From Chitinibacter bivalviorum (GTDB lineage: Bacteria > Pseudomonadota > Gammaproteobacteria > Burkholderiales > Chitinibacteraceae), in assembly GCF_013403565.1 (NCBI RefSeq), contig NZ_CP058628.1:1-42950 (forward strand): a stretch of 42,950 nt of DNA, given 5' to 3'. Positions 14,017 through 23,773 of this stretch are shown here, piece after piece (the stretch's first letter is position 1; each line of letters starts with the position of its first letter). Both the position numbers and the translations under genes were made by a program. The notes beneath the pieces are model-generated. The model saw only the letters and a list, made by a program, of their open reading frames with translations. It searched no databases and was not told where the DNA came from.

Positions 14017-14492
14017 TCAGGACCGCTGCCGGAGCGCAACCCACTCACTACAGCAGAGCCATGTAGACAACATCCCCTCCCCCTTTCCACCGCGTCAGAC
14101 GCCCGTAGCAGCCCGCTACGGGCTTTTTCATGCCCTGCCCTAGCGTCCAAGCCTCACGGCCGCGCTCGGCCTCTCTGGCGGCCTTCTGGCGCTCCTGCTG
14201 CGGCGTCCGCTCGTGGGCCGTGGCGCGGGTCCGCGCGCCGGCCTCGTGCGCCTGGCGCTCGCGGGCGAGGTCCAGGGCGGCCGTCTTCACGTTCTGCCTT
14301 GCGCAGATGAGATAGATCTAGCGTGGACTCAAGGCTCTCGCGAATGGCTCGCGTTGGAAACTTTCATTGACACTTGAGGGGCACCGCAGGGAAATTCTCG
14401 TCCTTGCGAGAACCGGCTATGTCGTGCTGCGCATCGAGCCTGCGCCCTTGGCTTGTCTCGCCCCTCTCCGCGTCGCTACGGGGCTTCCAGCG
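14017..14492 (+). other. Truncated RK2-type oriV region, copy 2
   Basis: Identical to 484-959, including the single iteron (14367-14383). It is cut by E3. Confidence 0.8.
14101..14128 (+). terminator. tetR terminator, copy 2
   Basis: The same 9-bp hairpin plus T tract as at 568-595. Confidence 0.85.
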
Positions 14493-14523
14493 TGTCATTT
14501 TCAGAAGACGACTGCACGGAATA

Positions 14524-15090
14524 TCAGGAGTCGGCTGCACTGGTGGATTGCAGCGCGGTGTACAGGGCCGTCTTGCTCACCTTGAGCCGTGTAGCGGCCT
14601 CTCGGACATTAAGCCCGTTGGCGATGTGCTCCCGCGCTCGCTGCAACTTGTCGGCGGTGACAACCGGCTTTCGCCCGCCCTTCCTCCCACGAGCGGCGGC
14701 GGCAGTCAACCCGGCCTTGGTGCGCTCGCGGATCAAGTCGCGCTCGAACTGGCCCAGCGCGCCGAACACGTGGAAGATGAGCCGCCCGCCTGGCGTGGTG
14801 GTGTCGATGGCTTCCGTCAGAGAACGGAAGCCGACGCCTCGCGCTTCCAGCGCGCCTATCGTTTCGATTAGGTGCGGCATAGAGCGCCCGAGCCGATCCA
14901 GCCGCCAGACGGCCAGCACGTCGCCGTCGCGCAGGTAGGCCAGCGCATCAGCCAAGCCGGGGCGGTCGGCCTTGGCCCCGGAAGCCGTGTCCTCGAAAAC
15001 GCGCTCGCAGCCTGCCTTGCGTAGCGCATCCGTCTGCAAGGCGGTGTCCTGTTCCGCCGTCGATACCCGCGCATAGCCGATCAGTGCCAT
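14524..15090 (-). CDS. Serine resolvase, E3
   Basis: Identical copy of the gene at 991-1557. Confidence 0.9.
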   Translation of the reverse strand: MALIGYARVSTAEQDTALQTDALRKAGCERVFEDTASGAKADRPGLADALAYLRDGDVLAVWRLDRLGRSMPHLIETIGALEARGVGFRSLTEAIDTTTPGGRLIFHVFGALGQFERDLIRERTKAGLTAAAARGRKGGRKPVVTADKLQRAREHIANGLNVREAATRLKVSKTALYTALQSTSAADS

Positions 15091-15218
15091 TTGCCGCCTC
15101 TCTTGTCCGTCATTCCGTCCGCCTATCTTAATGTCCGACAACCCGTTGTGCAATAACTTTGCTGGACAGTGTCCGGCATGGCCGACTAATGATCGTTTGG
15201 CGGACAAGGCGACTGGCA

Positions 15219-15416
15219 TCAGCCGAACAGCTCGCTATGGGAGCCAAGCCGCGCCAGTCGCAGGGTGTCGGCGTCGGACTTGCGGTAGATCAGCAGCAGG
15301 TCGGGCTTGATGTGGCATTCGCGGTAGCCCGCCCAATCGCCGGAAAGATCGTGGTCGCGGTATCGCACATCCAGGGGCTGATCGGTCGCCAGCGCGACCA
15401 GAACCGGCTTGAGGTC
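15219..15416 (-). pseudogene. YafQ/RelE-type toxin remnant, E3
   Basis: Identical copy of the remnant at 1686-1883. Confidence 0.78.
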
Positions 15417-15552
15417 ATCATTCGTGCAGCGGACTCCTGATACTGTTCGTTCAATAGACGACTGCACAACAGCCTTCAAACCGCGTTGTCTGGTGCAGTC
15501 GTCTTCTGAAAATGACAACAGCCCCCACGCCCTGCTGGGCTGGGGGAAAGTC

Positions 15553-17715
15553 TCAACGGATCATGCCGGGGCCGTCCCGGTCGCGGCTGCGCTGTGCTTG
15601 CCGCTCTCGCTCCTGCTCCTGCTCCTGCCGGTGGGCCTGCACCTCTGGCGCTGCCCACGCATTGGCCGCCGTGCGCCGGGCGTAGTCCTCGACGTGGCCC
15701 GCCTTGCGGCTCTCAACGTGCGGGGAGCATTCCAGGATGCCCTTCTCGATGTCCTGCGCCGTGAAGCGCCCGGATTTCGCCATGTCCGTGGCAATCATCC
15801 AGTCCAGCCGGGAGAAGTCGGCTTCCTTGCCGTACCGCTGCATCAGGCGCTGCGCCTGCCGCTGGTACTCCTTCACCGGGTCGTATTGCGAGCCATAGCC
15901 GCCCGGCTTGGCCGTTTCCAGCGCCTCTAGGCGCTTTTCCCGCTCTTGCTGGGCCGCTGCCCTGTCTAGGTGCTGCTCGATGCGTTCTAGGTACGATGGC
16001 GCGGATCTGGCGGCCTTGCCGGGGCAGTCGTGGGCCAGTACGTAGGGCTGGCGACCGTCACGGGCGTGCTGCGGCTTCTGGTTGGTGAAGCCTGCCAGCC
16101 GCCCATAGTGGCGACTGTCGCCGCCGTACTGCTTCGCCAGCCCCTGCGCCGCGATGCGCCGCACGTCTGCGGATAACGGTTTATCCGACAGCTTGACCCA
16201 CGCCTGATAGTTGCCGGGGCTGGTTTCGATGGTCGCAGCGGGGGCGAATCCTTCCGCCTTCATGCGCTCCAGAGCCTGCGGCTTGAGGTCATCGACCAGC
16301 ACTAGGCCATGCTCGCCAGCCGGGCGGATATACACGTCGTTGCCTTTGGCGTTCATCCGCTTGAGCCACGCGGCGGACTGCTCCAGCTCGGCGCGGCTCC
16401 ATTCCCGGTTCATCATCTGGCCGGTCTTAGCCTCCCGGATGCCCACCTCGAAGCGCGGCACGTCCAGCGCCGTCACCTGCCTCTGGATGGCTTCAAGGCT
16501 TCGATCACGGCGGGTTTCAGGTACTCCGCCACCGCTTGCGCGTCCAGCATGTTCTGCACCTTGGGCGGGGCCAGCCAAAGCCAAAAGCCGCTCACGAGCG
16601 CCGCCGTAACCAACCCCGTTACCACGGCTAGGCCGTAGTGCCTCCACTCCATCCGCTGCCCGGCTTGGTTCAGGCTCTCGGCGGCTTGGCTCGCTGCAGC
16701 TACCGCGTCCTTGTAGCCCTTCACCGACTCCGATAGCTGGCGCGTGAACGTCTCGCCCTGCTCCCGGCTCTTGCGGTCGATCTCGGCCAGCGTCTGCCGG
16801 GTCTCGTCGGCCAGCGCCGCCATTGCTTGGGCCAGCGGCTCCAGCGTCGCGGCCAAGTCCTCCGCGCTCTGGTGCTTGGCCTGCCTCACTGTCTCGATCT
16901 GGCTCGCCAAACGCTCTAGCCGCGTCTCGTTCGATGCTGCGGCGGACTGCCGCAAAGTCTCTGTCTTGCTCATAGCTGATGCCCCTTTTCTGGATGCCTG
17001 CGGCGGTGTAGCCCTTCCCTAAGTCGCTGCCCTTCATGGTCACGCCGTCCAGCCGGTACGACAGACCGGACAGCTTCGCGCCGTTGAGCTGGGCCACCGG
17101 CACCACCTCCACGCCTGCCGCCTCCAGTCGCTCCTGGTACTCGCTGAAGCTGCGGCAATCCCTGGCGCACGCGTCACAAATCTGCTGGAGCTGCTGCCGG
17201 GCGCTGGGCTGGCCGGTGCGGGCGTGCTGCTCGATCTCGCCCTTGGTCGGCGCTTTGCGCTCGGCCTCGATGCTCGGGGCCACCCGTTGCAGGCCGTAAT
17301 CCCGTTCGATCTCTCGCATGATGGTTTCCTGCCGCTTGTAGTCCTGCCCGTCGCTGACCACCTCGCCGGCGTGGGTGATGCGGTTCGCCAAGATGTGGAT
17401 GTGCTCGTGCTCGGTGTCGGTGTGCCGGGTGATGACGAACTGGTTGTCCTTGAAGCCCATCCCGCGCAAATAACGCTGCCCGACTTCCCGCCACTGCTCA
17501 TCCGTAAGCTTTTCGCCGGGGGCGGCGGATAGCGAAACATGCATAACTGCCTTGCCCAAGTTCGGGCGAAGCTTGCGAATCTCGCCAAATTCTGCGGCGA
17601 GTTCTCGCGGGTTTTGCCCGGCCATGTTGCTATCAATGACGCGGCCCTTCTCTTTCGTGAGGTCGTATTCCAGCGCCCCACGGAAGCCGCGGCCCTTGAC
17701 CATCTTGGCAATCAT
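15553..17715 (-). CDS. mobA: MobA relaxase-primase, copy 2
   Basis: Identical to the gene at 2020-4182. Confidence 0.9.
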   Translation of the reverse strand: MIAKMVKGRGFRGALEYDLTKEKGRVIDSNMAGQNPRELAAEFGEIRKLRPNLGKAVMHVSLSAAPGEKLTDEQWREVGQRYLRGMGFKDNQFVITRHTDTEHEHIHILANRITHAGEVVSDGQDYKRQETIMREIERDYGLQRVAPSIEAERKAPTKGEIEQHARTGQPSARQQLQQICDACARDCRSFSEYQERLEAAGVEVVPVAQLNGAKLSGLSYRLDGVTMKGSDLGKGYTAAGIQKRGISYEQDRDFAAVRRSIERDAARAFGEPDRDSEAGQAPERGGLGRDAGAAGPSNGGAGRRDPADAGRDRPQEPGAGRDVHAPAIGVGEGLQGRGSCSEPSRREPEPSRAADGVEALRPSRGNGVGYGGARERLLALAGPAQGAEHAGRASGGGVPETRRDRSLEAIQRQVTALDVPRFEVGIREAKTGQMMNREWSRAELEQSAAWLKRMNAKGNDVYIRPAGEHGLVLVDDLKPQALERMKAEGFAPAATIETSPGNYQAWVKLSDKPLSADVRRIAAQGLAKQYGGDSRHYGRLAGFTNQKPQHARDGRQPYVLAHDCPGKAARSAPSYLERIEQHLDRAAAQQEREKRLEALETAKPGGYGSQYDPVKEYQRQAQRLMQRYGKEADFSRLDWMIATDMAKSGRFTAQDIEKGILECSPHVESRKAGHVEDYARRTAANAWAAPEVQAHRQEQEQERERQAQRSRDRDGPGMIR
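16473..16973 (-). CDS. mobB: MobB-like protein, copy 2
   Basis: Identical to 2940-3440, nested in mobA. Confidence 0.75.
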   Translation of the reverse strand: MSKTETLRQSAAASNETRLERLASQIETVRQAKHQSAEDLAATLEPLAQAMAALADETRQTLAEIDRKSREQGETFTRQLSESVKGYKDAVAAASQAAESLNQAGQRMEWRHYGLAVVTGLVTAALVSGFWLWLAPPKVQNMLDAQAVAEYLKPAVIEALKPSRGR

Positions 17716-18098
17716 TCGCCGCCACCCGCGCCAATGAGGGCCAGCCGAAGCCGCCCGACTTCACCGGCCAGCCGCTGCAAAAGCGCGTCGGCAACGGTGA
17801 CGGGGCGGCCTTCGTTCGCCAGCCGGGTTAGCTGGTTGAGGTTGGCCGCGAGTCTCGCCAGTTCGGCGTACTGCTCGCGGTTGATGGGCGGGACTGGTGG
17901 CGACGGTAGGCGTCGGGATAGCGCCGCTTCCCGCAGCCACTGTGCCGGGGTCATGCCCATCTGATCGGCCTTGGCCCGGAGTGCGGCGTATTCCTCCGCC
18001 GACACCCGGACGCCAATGGTCGAGGCGCGCACGGCGGAGGGGTCGCCCTTGGGGCGGCCTCCTCTGCCTTTGCGCGGTGGGGTTGTTTCTGCCGTCAT
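17712..18098 (-). CDS. mobC: MobC, copy 2
   Basis: Identical to 4179-4565, overlapping the mobA start by 4 bases. Confidence 0.85.
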   Translation of the reverse strand: MTAETTPPRKGRGGRPKGDPSAVRASTIGVRVSAEEYAALRAKADQMGMTPAQWLREAALSRRLPSPPVPPINREQYAELARLAANLNQLTRLANEGRPVTVADALLQRLAGEVGRLRLALIGAGGGE

Positions 18099-18243
18099 GA
18101 ACGAGCCTCCAACGAGTGAATGCGGCGGGCGGTGCCGACCGAAGGGAGCGCCGCCGGGGTGCAGGGGCGCAGCCCATGCCAAGCCGTTTGAGCGAAGCGA
18201 AAACATGGCTTGCTTCTAACCAACTACGCCACCGATAACCACA

Positions 18244-19137
18244 TCATACGCCAGTCGATGCGGGGGGAAAAACGGCGGGGACAGGATCTGCCTTCCGCAG
18301 CGCCTCAAGCTGCCCGGCAAGTCGTGCGGCCTGCTCGCGGGCCTCTGCTGCCACCTTGCGAGCCTCGTCACGCTCGGCCTGCGCCTGCCGGGTTTCCTGC
18401 GCTGCTGCGGCGCGGGCGGTGTCGTGGGCCTGTGCAGCCTTGGCGGCCTGCTGCTCGATCTGCTCGGCGCGGGCCTCTGCGCGGCTCACACGGTCGGCGC
18501 ACGCCTCCAGCTTGGCGGCCAGCACGGCGGCCTGTTGTTCGGCGGCGGTGCGGCCCTGCTGTGCCTCGGCCAATGCGGCGCGTAGGCGCACAAGCTCGGC
18601 GGCCTGCTCGCTCACGCGCTCGGCCTGCGCCTCGATCTTGTGCCGGGCGGTTGCCACCTCCAGCCGCGCAGACTCTGCCGCCTGCTGCTCGCGCTCGATG
18701 CGCTGCTGCGCCTCGGCCAAGTCGGCGGCCTGCTGGGCGGCTTTGCCTGCCAGCGTGTCGCGCTCAGTGGTCAGCACGGCCACCTGCTCGGCCAGCTCGT
18801 CGCGTTCGTCTTCCAGCACCTCGCCAGCGGCGGCCAGTTCGGCGGCCTCCGCCTGCGCCTGCACCAGACGGCCCTCGATCTCGCCGCGTGCCCGCGATGC
18901 GGCCCGCTCGATCTCGGCGGCAATGGCAGCGGTCAGCGCCTGCGGCAGTTCCGGCGCAGCGGCGGCGGCCACCGGGCGAGCCTCACGCCACGCGGCCAGA
19001 TGCTTGTGGATGGTGTTCGGGCTGCCGGTGTCGCCCAACCGCTCCCGCACCGCCCGGATGGTCGGCTGCTGACCCTCGCCTGCCAGCGCATCAGCGACGG
19101 CGGCGACCTGCTCAAAAGTGATGCCCTGACGTGCCAT
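18244..19137 (-). CDS. kfrA: KfrA-like protein, copy 2
   Basis: Identical to 4711-5604. The operator repeats lie at 19138-19213. Confidence 0.85.
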   Translation of the reverse strand: MARQGITFEQVAAVADALAGEGQQPTIRAVRERLGDTGSPNTIHKHLAAWREARPVAAAAAPELPQALTAAIAAEIERAASRARGEIEGRLVQAQAEAAELAAAGEVLEDERDELAEQVAVLTTERDTLAGKAAQQAADLAEAQQRIEREQQAAESARLEVATARHKIEAQAERVSEQAAELVRLRAALAEAQQGRTAAEQQAAVLAAKLEACADRVSRAEARAEQIEQQAAKAAQAHDTARAAAAQETRQAQAERDEARKVAAEAREQAARLAGQLEALRKADPVPAVFPPASTGV

Positions 19138-19213
19138 GATCGTTGCTCCTTTCGTACCGTATCGGTGTAAATCGTATCAATACAGATATGATACGCAATA
19201 CAGATACGATACG
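19138..19213 (-). promoter_or_regulatory. kfrA operator, copy 2
   Basis: The same pair of 18-bp repeats as at 5645-5680. Confidence 0.7.
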
Positions 19214-19652
19214 CAAGCGGTTTTCGTAACGTACCGCTGCCCGGTCGGCTGCTCGTTTTTGGTGAAACACCGTGCTGACGCCTCGCCTTCGGCTCGTTGT
19301 CGGCCAGCCGTCGAACGAAAAGCGGAGCTTTCCGCCCGCCGCCCGGCTCCGGCCAGAAACGGGCCTACAGCGCGTTTTGAGAAGGTAAGAAAGGGGGCAG
19401 GCAGGGCCACGTCGAGAAAACGCCGCCACGGGCCGCCTACTAGTGGAGAGGGGGTCAAGCGAACCGTGGAATAAAGGGGGTAGCCCGTAGGGGGGCACCG
19501 TTGATGCCGCGAAAGTCGCTTGATGCCCTCGGAGCGCCCCAGCCTGAGCGAGTGGGGGCAGGACGAAGGGCGAAGACCGCCACCCTGCCCCCCGAGCCTC
19601 ACGGCGGCGAGTGGCCCCCGGCAGGGCCGCCGGAGGCATCTTGCAAACACGA

Positions 19653-19952
19653 TCAAGGCGACAGCCGTTTGACCGCATCCACAAATGACAATCTGAACAG
19701 GTGCATGGCCAGGTCGATGGCACCGCCGCCCTGCTCTTTCCGCGTGTCGTACCACTTCGGCCCGGTCGCCAGTAGCTCAACACCGCCGCCACCAATGGAC
19801 ACATTCAGCCGCACCGTAGCCTTGTCCTTCACCGGCACAAAGCCAGGATCACGTTTCCAGTACAGGCCCAGCCGGTCTAGCGTTTCCTGCACCGTCATTG
19901 CCCGCAACGAATCCAGCAGCGCGGGCGGAAAGGATCGACGGGCGCGACTCAT
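19653..19952 (-). CDS. Small primase-like protein, copy 2
   Basis: Identical to 6120-6419. Confidence 0.6.
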   Translation of the reverse strand: MSRARRSFPPALLDSLRAMTVQETLDRLGLYWKRDPGFVPVKDKATVRLNVSIGGGGVELLATGPKWYDTRKEQGGGAIDLAMHLFRLSFVDAVKRLSP

Positions 19953-19993
19953 GACAGCCACCCGAGGAACTGGACGAGGGGGCCGCGCCGTTC

Positions 19994-20209
19994 AGGCGCT
20001 ATTCAAAGGCAGGCGCTATTCAAAGCAGCGCTATTCAAAGGCAGGCGCTATTCAAAGGCAGGCGCTATTCAAAGGCAGGCGCTATTCAAAGGCAGGCGCT
20101 ATTCAAAGGCAGGCGCTATTCAAAGGCAGGCGCTATTCAAAGGCAGGCGCTATTCAAAGGCAGGCGCTATTCAAAGGCAGGCGCTATTCAAAGGCAGGCG
20201 CTACGCGCC
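19994..20209. repeat. 17-bp iteron array, 12 units
   Basis: One perfect unit, two units shortened to 16 bp (20011-20042), nine perfect units to 20195, then the partial unit. There are two fewer units than in copy 1, and the irregular units differ from those in copy 1. Confidence 0.9.
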
Positions 20210-21590
20210 GGGCGTAGGCTTCGCCATTAGTAATACGCATGGACTTGGGACACTCTCCCGGCTCTGCGATGTAGCGCCCGGCAGCGGTCTTGCTAATGCC
20301 CATCTGTGCAGCAATGGCCCGCACGCTCAGACCCTGCGCCTTGAGGGCCAAAGCCTGCGCCTGCTTGGCGCTGGCTGCTTCCAGATAGGAAGCACGATCG
20401 ACAGCCCCAGCGGCACGTCTGCGGGCTTTCTCGCGCTCGCTGTGGCGCTCTGCGGCCATGTCCCGGCTGATGAGCGTGCGCAGCTTGCGCTGCTCGTCGT
20501 CGGTGATGTGAAACAGGCTGATAAGCGTGTCGTTCTTGGGCGTGTAGAGCGGCGCAAACTGCTTGCCGCCGAACTCCACCTTTTCCCCGGCTTCGTGGGC
20601 CTTGGCCTTGGCGTACAGCGTCATAAGCTCGGCGCTGCGGTAGTTCCACCGTGGGTCAAGCTCACGGGCCAGCGCGGCGGCCTCGTGGTACATCTGGCCG
20701 GTGTGCGTCGCACCTGACAGCAGCAGGAAATTCAGCCGCCAAAACAGGTGCTGCATCCGCTCACCCTCGGCCACGCCGCCGCGCAGCGCGGCCAGCGTGC
20801 GCAAGTCCTCCAGGCGATCCCACGCCAGTTGCCGCCCGTTGAGCGTGCGCAGGTTGCCGGTTTGGCCGCCCGGCAGCAGCTTGAACTGGCGACGGTCGGC
20901 GCGGGCCTTGCGGTCGGCCTCGATGTCCCAGCGGGCCACCGGCAGCAGCGCCTCGGCCAGATACTCGAAGTTGTACCGGATCGGCTCGCCGTCCGGGCCT
21001 AGCTCAACGTGGATGACGCGGCAAACCTCGCCGCTCTTGCTGTTCACCGTATTGACCAGCCGGAGCACGCGGCTTGCATCCTTGGCCGCTGGATCAGCGC
21101 CCAGCCCGGCCAGACGGTCGATCAGGTAACGCTGGCAGGCATTCCAGCGTGGCAGCGCCTGACGCGGCAAGGTGCCATCCAGCAGCCACTTTGCTTGCAC
21201 GCCACGGCCAGAGAAAACGAGGATCGACGGCGGCGGCACGCCTTCGTCGTAGCAGCGGAACATGACAGCGGCGGCCAGTTGCTCGGGGCTGCGCCCCTGC
21301 GCCCACGGCTCGCGGTAGGTGTCCAGATCGGCGAACAGCAAGCCGATGCGGGCCAAGTTGACCACGCGGCGATTGGGCTTGATGAACTCAGCCTGAGACA
21401 GCCAGGTATCCCGGCTGTGGTCGAGCATGGAGAGCACCACGGGCATCTGTGACAGCCGGTAACTGTCCTGCTTCTTGCCGCTGCCCTCGCCCGTCGCCAT
21501 GAGCAACGAGAAAAAGCCCTGCCGGGCTGTGTCGTGATAGCAACCCGCCTCATCGGCTGGGCTGAAAAGTCGTAGCTGTGCTTGCCCCAT
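20184..21590 (-). CDS. Primase-fold Rep, copy 2
   Basis: Identical to 6682-8088. Confidence 0.75.
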   Translation of the reverse strand: MGQAQLRLFSPADEAGCYHDTARQGFFSLLMATGEGSGKKQDSYRLSQMPVVLSMLDHSRDTWLSQAEFIKPNRRVVNLARIGLLFADLDTYREPWAQGRSPEQLAAAVMFRCYDEGVPPPSILVFSGRGVQAKWLLDGTLPRQALPRWNACQRYLIDRLAGLGADPAAKDASRVLRLVNTVNSKSGEVCRVIHVELGPDGEPIRYNFEYLAEALLPVARWDIEADRKARADRRQFKLLPGGQTGNLRTLNGRQLAWDRLEDLRTLAALRGGVAEGERMQHLFWRLNFLLLSGATHTGQMYHEAAALARELDPRWNYRSAELMTLYAKAKAHEAGEKVEFGGKQFAPLYTPKNDTLISLFHITDDEQRKLRTLISRDMAAERHSEREKARRRAAGAVDRASYLEAASAKQAQALALKAQGLSVRAIAAQMGISKTAAGRYIAEPGECPKSMRITNGEAYARRVAPAFE

Positions 21591-21639
21591 AACCCTCTTT
21601 CCGCTTGTGCGGCAAGAGGTAGGGCGCTACAATGCAGAC

Positions 21640-21756
21640 CATAGTTTGGGTGTTTCTGGTCGTCTGCATCGGTCACGCCTTGGGGTTCCAAACAGTGCCA
21701 CCTGCTAGGTTCCCACCTCTTGCCAAGCCCCGCTGCCACGCGGGGCTTTGCTTTTT
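21640..21756 (+). ncRNA. Antisense RNA to rep, copy 2
   Basis: Same promoter (21605-21633), transcript and terminator (21725-21756) as in copy 1. Confidence 0.7.
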
Positions 21757-22142
21757 CATCCATCTGAACTCCGCTCCTTCGCTTCCAAAGTTCGCGGAAT
21801 CCAGCCTTTTGCATTCGCCGTCCAGTGCAGCACGCCATGCTGCCGCAGCACTGCCGCCGCGCCATCGAAAGAGCGAAAAAACCGGATGCCTCCCCGGTAC
21901 TGGCCGAGAATGCGCCGCTCGTTGCCAACGTGCAGCACGATCACCAGCCCGCGCTCTGTGTTCTCGATGACAGCGCCCTTGATCTCATGCGGTGCGTTCT
22001 TCGCAAACGCCTTGAAATGAGAGGGCGGCAGTACCTCCAGACTCAACGGTTCCATTTCAACCATCACTTTATACCCCACGCGCCGTATTTCATCAACATT
22101 ATTAAATTTCGCCAAATCAAAAATGTATGGACTATAGTCCAT
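21756..22142 (-). CDS. Small par-region protein, copy 2
   Basis: Identical to 8254-8640, with the palindrome at 22127-22142. Confidence 0.6.
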   Translation of the reverse strand: MDYSPYIFDLAKFNNVDEIRRVGYKVMVEMEPLSLEVLPPSHFKAFAKNAPHEIKGAVIENTERGLVIVLHVGNERRILGQYRGGIRFFRSFDGAAAVLRQHGVLHWTANAKGWIPRTLEAKERSSDG

Positions 22143-22175
22143 GCTTTTGACCCGTCCAGCCGGTTAAGTGATTAC

Positions 22176-22397
22176 TCAATCACTCTTTTCATCAAGTGAG
22201 CGCACCAGTTCGCGCAGAATGTCCGTGATGCTGCGCCCGGTCTTGGCGGCGTAAATCTTCAGCTTCGTGTGCTCGGCCCGGTCGAGGTCGAAATTCACCC
22301 GGACGGTGGCGGCCTTGTCGGCAAGGTCGGACAAGGTAGGGCCAGCCTTCGCGGCGCTCGGGCGGCCTGCTTTCATGCCAAGTTTCCCGCTACTCAT
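22176..22397 (-). CDS. parG: ParG-like protein, copy 2
   Basis: Identical to 8674-8895. Confidence 0.8.
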   Translation of the reverse strand: MSSGKLGMKAGRPSAAKAGPTLSDLADKAATVRVNFDLDRAEHTKLKIYAAKTGRSITDILRELVRSLDEKSD

Positions 22398-22418
22398 TTT
22401 CACCTACTCCTTAATTAC

Positions 22419-23057
22419 TCAAATGGTGCAATTGAGGAAACGGCGCACTTCCTCAGCCAGCGCCCGGATTTCCTCGGCGGCCTCGCTCGTCGGCTCTTGG
22501 TCAATGGCCGTGGTGCCGCTGGCCGCGCTGCTCGGGTAGATGACGCGCTGCGTGATGCGCGTTTGCAGGATCGGCAGGCCGTACCCGGCCAGCGCCTCGG
22601 AGACTTCCGCACCAATCTTGGTGCCCTTGATCGCACGGGACACCACGAAAGCCGCTTTTAGCTTGCCGTCGGTCAGCTCGATGCGCTGCTTGACCAAATC
22701 CACGAGGTCAGAGGTTGCCCAAATGTCGTAGGGCGACGGCTGCACCGGGATCAGCACACAATCGGCGGCCTTCATTGCCGACACGGCCAAGTCATGAGCC
22801 TGCGGCGCTCCGTCGATCACAACAAAGTCTTTCCGGGCCACGCTCTTTAGATCGCGCTCGATGGTGGGCCGGTCGATGCCAACCACGGGCACGGGTTGAT
22901 CCTCGCGGACGGCGGCCCAATCGCGGGCGCTGCCCTGCGGGTCAGAATCAACCAGCAACACGTCTGCGCCGTCGAGTTGCAGGGCGCGGGCAAGGTGGGT
23001 GGCGATGGTGGTTTTACCCGCCCCGCCCTTCTGGTTCAGTACAGCAATGACTTGCAT
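22419..23057 (-). CDS. parA: ParA/ParF-like ATPase, copy 2
   Basis: Identical to 8917-9555. The promoter/centromere region follows at 23058-23164. Confidence 0.9.
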   Translation of the reverse strand: MQVIAVLNQKGGAGKTTIATHLARALQLDGADVLLVDSDPQGSARDWAAVREDQPVPVVGIDRPTIERDLKSVARKDFVVIDGAPQAHDLAVSAMKAADCVLIPVQPSPYDIWATSDLVDLVKQRIELTDGKLKAAFVVSRAIKGTKIGAEVSEALAGYGLPILQTRITQRVIYPSSAASGTTAIDQEPTSEAAEEIRALAEEVRRFLNCTI

Positions 23058-23164
23058 ATGCGCTCCTTGAGCTATTGAGCGTTTGAGGAAAAAAGGAATT
23101 ACTCAAGCGCAGTATAGCATATTGAGGATTTGAGTAAATGCACCTTTTGAGGGTTTGAAGTCAT
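23058..23164 (-). promoter_or_regulatory. parAG promoter and likely centromere, copy 2
   Basis: Same TTGAG/ACTC repeats and promoter as at 9556-9662. Confidence 0.7.
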
Positions 23165-23189
23165 AAAAAACCCCGCACGCGGCGGGGTT
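23165..23189 (-). terminator. Terminator upstream of par, copy 2
   Basis: Same hairpin as at 9663-9687. Confidence 0.85.
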
Positions 23190-23211
23190 CGGTGGCAGGG
23201 CAGGGGAGGGC

Positions 23212-23352
23212 TTAGGCGGCCTGGTGGATCTCGTCGGCCACCTGTCGGCACATGGCCAGCATGTCGAGCGTGCCCGCTGCGATGGCCTCAAGGGTCGCAT
23301 CATCCAGCGCCTGCACGATGCTGGTAGCCCGGCGCTCAAGCTCCTGTGTCAT
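23212..23352 (-). pseudogene. Truncated backbone gene, copy 2
   Basis: Identical to 9710-9850. Confidence 0.6.
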
Positions 23353-23447
23353 TTTCAGAAGACGACTGCACCAGACAACGCGGTTTGAAGGCTGTTGTGC
23401 AGTCGTCTATTGAACGAACAGTATCAGGAGTCCGCTGCACGAATGAT

Positions 23448-23645
23448 GACCTCAAGCCGGTTCTGGTCGCGCTGGCGACCGATCAGCCCCTGGATGTGCG
23501 ATACCGCGACCACGATCTTTCCGGCGATTGGGCGGGCTACCGCGAATGCCACATCAAGCCCGACCTGCTGCTGATCTACCGCAAGTCCGACGCCGACACC
23601 CTGCGACTGGCGCGGCTTGGCTCCCATAGCGAGCTGTTCGGCTGA
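23448..23645 (+). pseudogene. YafQ/RelE-type toxin remnant, E4
   Basis: Identical to 9946-10143. Confidence 0.78.
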
Positions 23646-23773
23646 TGCCAGTCGCCTTGTCCGCCAAACGATCATTAGTCGGCCATGCCGGACACTGTCC
23701 AGCAAAGTTATTGCACAACGGGTTGTCGGACATTAAGATAGGCGGACGGAATGACGGACAAGAGAGGCGGCAA

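Larger units (their letters stand above)
10870..14492 (+). repeat. Module T, complete copy (3,623 bp, forward)
   Basis: An IncP-1alpha relic in the order 'trfA, tetR scrap, GNAT', tetA, tetR, 'oriV, as on the RK2/RP1 map where the tet region lies between trfA and oriV. Both ends are cut by E copies in inverted orientation. The same 3,623 bp occurs reversed at 24372-27994. Confidence 0.92.
14493..15517 (-). mobile_element. E3 mini-element
   Basis: Identical to E1 in sequence, orientation and both flanks (CAGCG / ACAGC), as expected for the next plasmid unit. Confidence 0.88.
15518..23346 (-). repeat. Backbone module B, copy 2 (7,829 bp)
   Basis: Identical to copy 1 apart from a 31-bp shorter iteron array. 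Confidence 0.95.
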
